Under the pieces are notes generated by a model. That model had not been told where the DNA came from, did no database searches, and saw nothing but the letters and a program-made list of their open reading frames with translations. Positions 23,781 through 33,774 of a DNA stretch of 64,000 nucleotides are shown here, piece after piece. Numbering within the stretch: the first letter of the stretch is position 1; every line of letters starts with the position of its first letter. Origin of the DNA: Carposina sasakii (lineage: Eukaryota > Arthropoda > Insecta > Lepidoptera > Carposinidae); the NCBI GenBank assembly GCA_014607495.2, contig CP053161.1, forward strand, positions 8,317,115 through 8,381,114, written 5' to 3'. The position numbers were made by a program, and so were the translations under genes.

Positions 23781-26700
23781 TTCCATACCTCTCTGTAGTG
23801 ACATGTAATCGGTGAGCTAGCCCCAACGTCAGGCTATATATTACAGTATAATTTTTATCATGCGTTTGTAAATAGTTGTTACTTTACTTACGGCACTCTT
23901 TATAAGTTGTAATAGCGTTTTCTTTTGAATGCTGAAGTCCGAATGGTATTTTGTATGTACCTATATGTAGGTATATTTTATTTGATGATGTGTTTGAGTA
24001 TCGAATCTCTTATATAATAATCACAATCAATCACTATAAATAGGTAGTATGGAGTAAATAATTTTGTGTTTAAAAAAAATGTTCAATGACTGTTCAGTAT
24101 CACATTTTACTTCGAGGCACTTTTTGTGTTATTGTAATAGACAAAGTAATTCTAAACTTTTCGTTATAAAAACATCATAAAAATCATTCTCGAACTATAA
24201 TCATTGATGTCTTCTAATGTGGCGAATAAAATATTAAATATAATAAGCGTACATAAAACATTTGTGCCTATACAGGGTGTAGTGAAACGATAAGCACAAA
24301 AATTAGGATACATATGGTATTTAGTAATTGTCGTAGAGTTTTGATGTACATACTCGTATCGATAGATAGTTCTGTCTACAGTTTGGTTATTTGAATTGAA
24401 GGTGCGTAACTTCGAAGGGTTCGAAAGTTTGCAGTAAACTGGAAAGAAGACCCATAATAAATGTCCTTTAAATAAAATAATATTTGATTTATGACAAAAG
24501 ATTTCAACTGAGAATAGATTTAGTGTACCTACTTGCGATGTTATAAATATCCTGTAGTATTATAAAATAAATTATAAAACATTGTTATTTTTTTTTTACA
24601 TAATTTTGAATTGTCAAAGACGTAAGAGACAGAATGTATTCTAAAATGTAAAATTCCTATATTAACATGATATTATTCAAAATTCGATCTTTATAAGGAA
24701 CTCTATCAAGTTGTTAATTATGTAAATTGCTCGGTGAGAGGTCAATAGCCAGTGTTGCAGCAACGGTATTGGTCCCCGAAGTGTTAACGAAATGATTCAT
24801 TACCGGTACTAGAACAAACTAGAGATATGTATTTGTTTAGACCATTAACAAATTATAAAGAGGAGTTGTGAAAATAAATCTAGTTATGCAACCGCTAAAT
24901 TTATCCTAGTCAGTATGTACTGGCTAACTTTTGCCTCCAATCACATTAACCTATCCCGGTATTCCTGCCATTCTCGCATCTTTTCAACGATTGAAAACAT
25001 GGTTAAAACATAAATATGCATATACCTACCCACGGCTGTAGCCACAACTGTAGATTCGCAAATGAGGTCCTACAGCCACGTTTTGCATAGAAAGGCCACA
25101 TGTGAAAGATCAGTGACGAGTTTCTAGGTCATCGCCTGAGAGAATATCCGATAGTTCCTTTGTCGACATACATTACATGAAGGAAAGATGCAGCTGATTT
25201 ATTTCAGTGAAGGCGGGAGTCATTGAAATCTCCTCGATATATCTGCTCCATGGTTTAGATATTCTCACGCGTGGCCCGGGCCTCGTCAATTGGTTGGCAA
25301 AGGTTTTGACACCTCCATCTGTTCCTGGGGTCAATAGTTCGTTTCGCAGCACACTGTTTGTTTTACTTTCAAGTAAACTTACCTATTCAAGAATTTTAAT
25401 TATTTACGACTAGCTGTAGCTATACTCTATTCGTAATTTCAACCGGTTAATGAATAGTGTAGAACTGTTTTGTTCTTGAAATGGAAAGCTTCGCCATGCG
25501 TAAAATTCAAATCGATCGAACAAATTCCGAGATTTTGCCGCGGAATTAGTACACTGTTAAAAAAATGACCTCACAGAACAACCTGTGTATAAAATTGGAC
25601 AATATTAAAATATATTGATACGCCTTTATGGTTACATGAAATATATAAAGTATTTATAGTTATAGCTTGTACAATGATAATAATAGTGCTCTCTCTTTAT
25701 GAATTGACTCAAACATTACGAAAGCTTGCTGCAGTCTCGATTGATACAACGTCGAATTGGTTTGCATCTGAAAAGTGAGAGAAGGTAAAGATAACATGAG
25801 GATTTAACGCTCTAAAATGGCTTCTTCTACCCAGAAATCGATAGAAATAAATGCGAACATATAAACATCCGATTTTATTGGCAGCCAACAAACTGGCCTA
25901 TCTGATTCTCTCATACTGAGACTTGTTTCATTAAAAGGTGTCGTTCCGTCCGGAACGGGTTCAGCTGCTCACTTTATCACAATAATAAAGCCCTCCCGAT
26001 CTTAGTGACGATAACATAATTGTAATACAATATGTTCGTATCAGCCGCATCTGTCTTTACCTGCCAGCTCGGTCTGAAATTAATAGAAATGGTGCAGCCA
26101 GGATTTGTGGCAACAAATCGTCCTGCCTACACACATTGTCTGCGATTGCACGCCTCCCACATGCGAATAGCGCCGGTGTCACGTGCGCCGAGGAAATTTC
26201 GCCCAACGAGGAAGTTGCAAGTCGTTAGCCGTGATGGATTTGCTACAGCCTGTTAAGACACCTCCCCGGGGCCTAAAGCTTGACGTGCGGATCGATTAAC
26301 TTTGACAGTATTCACTCCGATTGCGGCAGAGGTTCACGGACGGTAATTAATACAACCGCGACGGATATTGGGTCCGTCGAAACGATTCCCCATGACATAC
26401 CAGTAATGAATTCTGTCCCGGCTGACGGGACAAACAACGGCGCAAGAAAAATTAGTAGTGTTTAGTTTTAATTACTGCCAGCGCGGAACTAATTTGCTGT
26501 GGTCGATCGCGAAATGGACGCATCAATTTTTGGTAATTAATAGCTTTTTACAATTCCATTACTGTGGTTAAATAGTATCTACTTATTTAAAGGTTTTTTA
26601 TAACGATTTTATAAAAGTAAGTTAATGGGAATAGGTTATCAGTCTACCTGAACAACCCTTAAACAATAGTTTAAGATGCAGTTAATAGATTTTTCATGAT

Positions 26701-29576
26701 ATTTATTTATTTTTACTAGAAGAAACTTCTGAAAGATTGTGATAAATATTCTGGACACATACAGAACCCGTAATGCTAATGAAGTACCTAGTTATATTAT
26801 TCTGCGAAAATATATTGTTTTTTGTAAAAGTTTTGCGATCGCAATATAATCAGTGACTAATTTAATTTGATAAATCTGACGACTTAAATCTGAGAACAAA
26901 TTGAAAGAAAATAAAATTATATTATCTTAACCAACCATTTGACAGCGGTGCAAAGTGTCTTTTCATGTTATTTACCGCCCAAAATGGCATGCACTTTATC
27001 TAAACTTGTGTATCATTACTATCGATACCCTTCTTGGTTAATAAATTATTTTGACATTACGCACAGCTGTTTTATAGCTTTCTAGTATTCATTGGAGCAA
27101 GTTAAACAACAATAATTATCATAACTGCCCAATTCACAAGGTGTTTGTGTCTTAATCAGCCACGCAGTGTTCCAATCTAGGCCCCTGGCCGCATTATCGA
27201 TTGTCGCACAGCGGGGAGCACGACAAAAGAATTTCGTTTTATATAAATCGCGCGAGAGACCGCGTTGCGTCGAGAAATTAGGCGCGGAATCCCCCGTAGC
27301 GAAAACTCATCGTAAATAAGTGTCGCGGTTGGCGGCGGACGCTGCTCTGGTACTTTCAGGCGAATTCTTGTTATACACTCGTTTAAGGATTTAATTACTT
27401 GCGCCGCTGATGGGCCCTTACTCTGCGTCGGCTCTCGCGCTGCTCACGTGCTCGTAAATCCTTACTCTGTTAATGATCCAAACGATGTTTCGCGATGAAT
27501 TACCGCTTAGTCTTGTTGACTTTCTCGGAGAAATATTTTTTCTGATTTTGCGAGCGTGGGCATCGTATAATGGTCTGTAACTCTTTTAAGTGGATTTTCG
27601 AGTTCATCGAGATTTATGTTTCAATGAATTTGCAAAATTATGTATTAAGCGCTGTTTTGTTTACCTAACTTTAATATTTTATTTAAAATAGTTTCCCTTT
27701 AACTTAAATTGTAATTTTATTCGTCTCAAATTCTTAGATAGGTACAAATTCTAATGCGATCATTTTTCCACACCTCTTCCCATGATACCATTGTCGTGTT
27801 CCGCCTCTTTTTACCACGCACATGTGTAGGAGCCCACTTCCAATTTAATTCGCTCGCTAGTATCATGTATCGCAAGAACAAGTGAGCATCGGCATATCGT
27901 ATCCGCCCCGATTGCCTCCGCCTAGGAGATCCTTTACAATGTGTTTTGTCAGATAGTTCCTTTGAACAGCGGCGCTAGTTGTTCAGTGTATGACTACAAA
28001 TAGCTGTGACTGCATACAAAAAATGTTAGTTCCGAAATCGTCCACGGGATCTTGTTCTATGAAACGTTCTCTAGCCGGTACAATCGCGGCTCTTCCGTCA
28101 CAATGCAGTCGGGGAGCTTTGTAAATGCGATACTTCCGACTGCGAAAAACCTTTCGCATGTGATTGCGGCCCCTTTACTTTAATCAAATGGCTGCGACAA
28201 AGGATTGAAAGGAGAACTGCTCGATTTCGTACAAGCGATCGGTATTGGCTGTGGAATTCTTTTAAAGTATTGCCGGCACTTTTTTACTCATCTCTCTGTG
28301 GCGTGAGTACCTACATTCTTTGGGTTTCCTATCTAAGGTTATAAACTTAAAGGTAATTTGAAAATTTAACGAATCATCATAACCTAGTAGTGTCCACCCT
28401 TATAGTTTAAAATGTTTATTAATTATGGACGCACAGGTTGGCTTATGAATTTAGATTTAGACTACTTTTCAGTAAATGTAAGGAAAAGTACCTACTGTTG
28501 CAAAATAAGTTTAAGACATCTTTGATATTTTTAGTAAATTTTTGGATTTTTAAATTCATTATAAAAATATGATTAAGTAAGTATTTTTTGGTGTAGCTTT
28601 TCTGATTTTACTCTAAATCGATTCAGTCGATTTAAAAATAACAAAGGGTTATGTTATTCGACTCGTCGTTTTTTTGGTACGGTTATTGAATAAAAACAGA
28701 TTGCTGAATCGTTTGGTTCACCCCCGCTGCTTATAGGATTTTTATGGTGCGTGAAATGCAGGTATATTTCGAAATTTGAATAAACCAATAACATTTCGGG
28801 TTATATACATCAATCTATGTCATTCATCACATTGATGATAATGCACTGATCAGCCAAATATATTATGTCAACCAACACCGATAATCACCGCTACATACGG
28901 TAGATGCACTAGTTATCTACTAGGATTTAAAAGTAGCTATATTGCGTCGACGACCCCAATAAAAATACCGTGAAGGTAGGAAGATGATGATGAGGTACTA
29001 AATGACTCATTTTTCGGAATTAACATCTTCAACGTCTTTTATTCTTCAACATTATTAAGTTATTTCATCATCACATTATACAAAAGAGCACTAATCAACA
29101 TAGTGAGGAACCGTAAAATAATTAACCTAAGCTAAGAACCTACATCCTTAATAAATATGGTAATTTGCCGTATTCTATTCGTATGTTTGTAAAATACAAT
29201 AAATCCTTTAGTCGATAAATTCTGAAGTAGTTAAAGAGATAATTTATAGATATGGCCCATATAAGCGGCATGGACAATTTCACGCGCGCTTAACTAATGT
29301 TTGCCGAGCGATTTGCCGGCGGCGCGGCAGCTTCTACTCGTATCTACTCGTAAATGCTCGTTTTGCGTCAGGCTGCCCGAGTAAGTTTAAAAAAAACCTC
29401 GGAAATCCGCCTCTGGCATTTTAGTTACATTATAAACTGTACCTACTTGTGGCGTGACGAATGCACATTTGAGTAATTGGGTGTCAAAAAAATCCGTATT
29501 TATTTCCGTGAAATTTATACAGTGATGGAACTACCGTTGTTTGTTCACTTCAAAATAAACCAGGCAAGATATAGAA
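23781..29576. other. long non-coding stretch
   Basis: No gene is supported in nearly 5.8 kb. Patches near 26030-26470, 27160-27500 and 27740-28260 have markedly higher G+C, few repeats and no usable frame, which would suit conserved regulatory DNA. Part of the last patch (27930-28070) is similar to 44560-44700 and is annotated separately. Confidence 0.3.
27930..28070 (+). repeat. diverged repeat, copy A (TTAGTTCCGAAATC family)
   Basis: Blocks ATAGTTCC, GGCG(C/A)TAGTT, GTGTATGAC and ACTGCATACAAAAA followed by TGTTAGTTCCGAAATC recur in the same order near 44560-44700. The family is unknown to me; an old SINE or MITE is possible. Confidence 0.45.
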
Positions 29577-29593
29577 ATTAGACTTGTGCGCCG

Positions 29594-30041
29594 CGCCGGG
29601 GCGCCAATGTATGGGAGGTGCTGGACATTCGCATCCAAAAAATAAAATTGGTGAATCTTGAGAAACGAATTATGCCATCTTGTTTGGTAGATCAATGTCT
29701 TCAAAAGTTATTATTTTAAGTTTTTTTGTAACTGTTATATTTGAGGAGATAATTGAGAAATAGTGTTTTCTTACTATGGAAATTGTAGTGTGGTGACACT
29801 CTCCCACTCTTACCTATATATTTAGTATATAAGTTACGTTAATTATCAAACTTACTTACATATCTCTTGATTCCGGCCTCGTTTCAAGTTGCGGTCTTCG
29901 GTATTGTGTTTATATTTGAGAGAACTACAATTAATGCTAACACACATAGTGCGCCAAACGTGCACTTTCTGCGGTACATAGAAATGTTTGATTTTTATAT
30001 TATAATATACTACAATGACAAGGATCTTACAATTTTCTGTT
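29594..30041. repeat. Transib left terminal inverted repeat
   Basis: From the shared CCAATGTATGGGAGG inward, the sequence is the near-perfect complement of the right repeat. Examples are TTGAGGAGATAATTGAGAAA, GATTCCGGCCTCGTTTCAAG and AACGTGCACTTTCTGCGG. Relative to the right repeat it carries about 62 extra bases at roughly 29784-29845, and its inner end near 30001-30041 is more diverged. Confidence 0.85.
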
Positions 30042-30440
30042 AAAATCATAGAGGAATAAGGGCCCCTCTAAATATGCGTATCGATAAATGATGTTGCAGA
30101 AATAAAAAAATAATAATTAAATTAATTAATTTGCAAACGAGGGCAACGATCGATCCACAGACGGTCTTAGACTTTTAAATAATTAATTAATGAAATTATT
30201 GCATTATCATTAAGACAGTAGTCATTAGCATTTCTATCAATTACAGATGTCATTCTTAGAGTAATTTTTAGCATTTTCAACAATTATTTGATGCAGGTGA
30301 TTATTAATTGAAATCATTAGTACTAAAACATTACAAGAATAACAATTGTACGCAGTACGCAGTAATGAGGGTAGTGTAGTATAAATTGGTTGGTAATCCT
30401 TTATTTTACATCAGTTTTGATTTCTATTTCGTTCTAATAA

Positions 30441-32581
30441 ATATGTCTTTTCCGTGGATTTGTTACAAATCTTGACCTTTATTGCGCTTTACGCAAACAC
30501 AATGATCTACGTGACTTTGATCATCTATTCGGTGTCCTTAAAACGAATTGCAACGTTTCTCTTTGTGAAGGTGCCGAAGAAGACTTAAAGAACTGGTGTC
30601 GTCGATTTTGCTACCGGATCTATCCTAAATGGTCTCAAGCTGGAAGAAGCGAAGGAAAGTTTCTAAATAAACACTCAGAGTGGTTGCAGTCTGAAGTCCA
30701 GTGGCCGGATTCCCTAAAGGAAAATAATTTGCCTTTACAAGTATTACCTACGAACGCAATAGAAGAAGAAACTACTGAGCAGACGAATTTACCTTCTAAA
30801 TCCGATGCCTCTACGTGTACTCATGTCTCTCCTCGTAAGCCCTTTGAAGATTTAAGTCCTCGTCAAAAGAAAAGACGCACTGAAGTACTTAGGGCATCTA
30901 GCAGCACTGACGAGATTATGTTTTCTGCACAAAGCAGTCTTAGGGCTGCAGGGGAAAATGATGTAGCTGATATTATGAAGTTTTTAATGGAAAATCCTAC
31001 AGAAGCTTCTAAGATCAAAGATTTCATTGGCGGACGGAGTACCACAGATTCAGATAAATGTATATCTCCACTAAAGGCCCTAGCTTTGTTTGTGTCGATG
31101 AACCTTTCAAAATGGCGTTATATGACTTTACGGGATTTTCATGCTAAAGAAGGAGTAGCTCAATATCCCAGTTATTACATGCTTCTGAAAGAAAAAAAGA
31201 AATGTTACCCAAAACAAGAAGACGTTACAATTACTGAACACTCTGCTAAAATCAAATTGCAAGCGTTGCTAGACCTTACTACGACAAGACTTCTACAAAC
31301 CCAAAACCTCTCTACCACTGAGGAGAAAAACCTGGTGCTCGTGAGCAAATGGGGCTTTGACGGTGCTTCGGATCAAAGTGTTTACCACCAGAAAACAAGT
31401 GAAACTGAGGAAACGAATTTCGCCAGTGTATTTGTTGCAAGTCTTGTACCAATCCGGCTCACATCCGAAACTGGCCAAATAATTTGGGAAAATGAGCGGC
31501 CCTCGTCAACATCTCTTTGTCGACCAATCCTAATCAAGTTCATCAAAGAAACAAAAGAAAATGTTCAAATGGAGATGTCTGAATTCGAAGAAGAGATTAA
31601 GCTTCTGCAACCTACTAAGAGCGATGACGTAAGTGTAAAGCACCAGTTGCATTTGACGATGATAGATGGTAAGATTCACTCATACATATCAGGCACAGCA
31701 GCATCAGTGTGCGACATTTGCAAAGCGCGTCCAAATGAGATGAACGACATTAGTAAAGTAAGAAGCAAGCCAGTGCACGAAGACATGTTTAAATACGGAC
31801 TTAGCTCGCTCCATGCATGGATCCGGACCATGGAGTGTTGTCTTCACATCGCATACAGATTAGACATAAAATCATGGCAAGCTAGAGGTGATGAAGCAAA
31901 GAAGAATGTTGCTGAAAGAAAATCAGCAATTCAAGAAAACTTCAAAAAAGAAATTGGAATGCGTCTTGATGTTGTCAAGCAAGGGAGTGGAACCACCAAC
32001 ACCGGTAATTGTGCTAGAAGGTTTTTTGAAAACCCAGAAAAATCTGCTGAATTAACCGGATTAGATGCGAGACTTTAAGAAGGCTAGCTGTCATTTTACA
32101 GTGTATATCTTCAGGAGAGAAACTCGACATTGACAAATTTCGTATGTTCTGTAATGACACTACTTTGCTCTACGTGGAATTATATCCATGGTTTTATATG
32201 CCGTCTAGTCTCCACAAATTGCTGGTCCATGGACCAGATGTCATTGAGAACTTTTCAATGATGCCTATCGGCTTTTTGTCCGAAGAAGCCTCGGAGGCAC
32301 GAAATAAAGAATTTAGAAAGTACCGCGAAGGACATTCAAGAAAACATAGCAGTGTCTCGTGTAATGAAGATGTACTACACAATCTTTTATTATCTTCTGA
32401 TCCGGTTCTTACAAGTATTCACCCAATGTATAACAAATTTATTAAAAAATCTTGTTTCTCAGAATTTTATGAACTGATTATATCCGAGACAGGTAAATTT
32501 AATTTTGTCGATATAAACGAGTTAATCGAAATAGACTCCGCATCAGAATTGATCGATGATGATTGTGAAGACGATTCATAA
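30441..32581 (+). pseudogene. Transib transposase, RAG1-like DDE recombinase, frameshifted
   Basis: The main frame is open from 30441 to a TAA at 32076. A shift of frame near 32070-32075 continues it to the TAA at 32579. The catalytic triad aligns with RAG1 D600/D708/E962: Asp in 'KWGFDGASD' (codon 31359), Asp in 'LTMIDGK' (31665) and Glu in 'ASEARNK' (32294). RAG1-type zinc ligands are present as 'CDIC' after the second Asp and 'HKLLVH' before the Glu, at the RAG1 spacing. 'YGLSSLHAWIRTMECCLHIA' and 'TNTGNCARRFFEN' are Transib signatures. About 700 residues in all, a usual Transib length. The main frame has no ATG before 30921; the only upstream ATG (30443) is in another frame and stops after ten codons, so a second lesion or a missing 5' exon affects the start. 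AATAAA motifs follow the stop directly. The zinc and catalytic motifs look intact, so the element probably decayed recently. Confidence 0.88.
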
Positions 32582-32640
32582 ATAAATTAAAATTTTAATT
32601 AAAATAAATATAAATAAATAAATTTTTTATTACAGTTTAA
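32582..32640 (+). terminator. poly(A) signals of the Transib transposase
   Basis: AATAAA begins at the stop codon of the transposase and recurs two to three times within 45 bp (AAAATAAATATAAATAAATA). Cleavage just downstream would leave a very short 3' UTR. Confidence 0.5.
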
Positions 32641-32847
32641 TAAAAAGATCTCATTCGTGTAACTAGGGTCTTTCTCTCTGTGTTTATAGACATTTTTAGT
32701 TAAATTTATCTGTACTATTTTATAGATTTATAATGCATGTTGTGCTTTTCGTATTTTTTGAATTTTATTAAATAAATACTACCACTAACAATTTTAGTGT
32801 AATTTAGTTCTCAAACCATTTGACCTACATTTTGGACATGTCAAAAA

Positions 32848-33245
32848 TCAAAATTACAAGATCACTTTCATTGTAGTGTTCAGTATGGAACTTTTTCGTA
32901 TATAAAAATAGACATCTCTATGTACCGCAGAAAGTGCACGTTTGGCGCACTATGTGTGTTAGCATTAATTGTAGTTCTCTCAAATATAAACACAATACCG
33001 AAGACCGCAACTTGAAACGAGGCCGGAATCAAGAGATATGTAAGTAAGTTTGACCATTTCCATAGTAAGAAGATACTATTTCTCAATTATCTCCTCAAAT
33101 ATAACAGTTACAAAAAAACTTTAAATAATAACTTTCAAAGACATTGATCTACCAAACAAGATGGCATAATTAGTTTCTCAAGATTCACCAATTTTATTTT
33201 TTGGAAGCGAATGTCCAGCACCTCCCATACATTGGAACCACTGTG
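32848..33245. repeat. Transib right terminal inverted repeat
   Basis: A 398-bp complement of the left repeat. It ends in CACTGTG on the plus strand (CACAGTG read inward) and is followed directly by CGCCG. It lacks the 62-bp insertion present in the left arm. Its inner end has an extra CGAAAAAGTTCCATACTG-like piece relative to the left arm. Confidence 0.85.
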
Positions 33246-33774
33246 CGCCGCGCCGGCGCGCCGCCGCCGCCCCGGCTTGTTTTTAACGCCGTCGCCGCCG
33301 ATTTGCTTTTCGGCGTGAAATCGGCGCGACTTTTAATCGTTTAGATACCAATTTTTAGCCCATTATACGCCAAAACAGCATTTATATTATAAAAATAAAT
33401 AGGTACTTTACTTGGCGATTGTGAAATTTTGAAAAAATAAAAAATATTTTTGTTTAACAGCCATTACAGAGTCTTTAAATGACTCATATAGGCCTTATAT
33501 GCGCAGGCACGACAAGCACGATCTACTCCTGTACACTTTTGAAGGTCCAAACCGGGTACAGCTCAGGTGCCATCTGCAGGAGCGTGCACAGCACATTCAT
33601 TAGACTGCCCACTTTTGCACACTTTTGAAGGTCCGGTTCCATAGGGTACCTACCTACCTCAAATAAAAACTATGGAGATATATCTTAATTCTTCACGCCG
33701 AAATTACGCCGCTGCCGCCGATTTTTGACCGGTGTCCGCCGCCGATATTTATATCATCGGCGCACACGTCTAAT

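Larger units (their letters stand above)
29594..33245 (+). mobile_element. Transib-family (RAG1-related) DNA transposon
   Basis: A 3.65-kb element that moves by cut-and-paste through a DDE transposase related to RAG1. It holds one transposase reading frame between terminal inverted repeats of about 400 bp. The right tip, read inward, is CACAGTGGTTCC, matching the CACWATGG-like Transib ends and exactly matching the RSS heptamer CACAGTG. The 5 bp next to each end are CGCCG (29589-29593 and 33246-33250), fitting the GC-rich 5-bp target duplication known for Transib. The left tip has drifted: its first ten bases share only about half with the right tip, after which CCAATGTATGGGAGG is shared. A frameshift in the transposase makes this copy non-autonomous. 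Superfamily is firm; the exact left border is inferred. Confidence 0.85.
29577..33774. mobile_element. host inverted-repeat element split by the Transib insertion
   Basis: The extreme ends are inverted repeats: ATTAGACTTGTGCGCCG on the left (29577-29593) and CGGCGCACACGTCTAAT on the right (33758-33774), with AGAA next to both ends as a possible target duplication. Removing the Transib leaves about 540 bp. The right part is rich in CGCCG and CGGCG strings and contains inverted motifs such as TTTTCGGCGTGAAATCGGCG against TTCACGCCG, plus a direct duplication of CACACTTTTGAAGGTCC-like sequence at 33531 and 33617. No coding capacity. The older element thus served as the GC-rich landing site for the Transib. 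Confidence 0.65.

Noticed and set aside
29852..30049. 65-codon minus-strand frame and its partner at 32880-33086
   Set aside because: Both fall in the complementary Transib terminal repeats and are not conserved as proteins; the two translations diverge at once.
29577..33774. Direct GTGCGCCGCGCCGG strings flanking the Transib, read as a long target duplication
   Set aside because: Most of the match is the host repeat itself; only the 5-bp CGCCG needs to be a duplication, which fits the Transib family.
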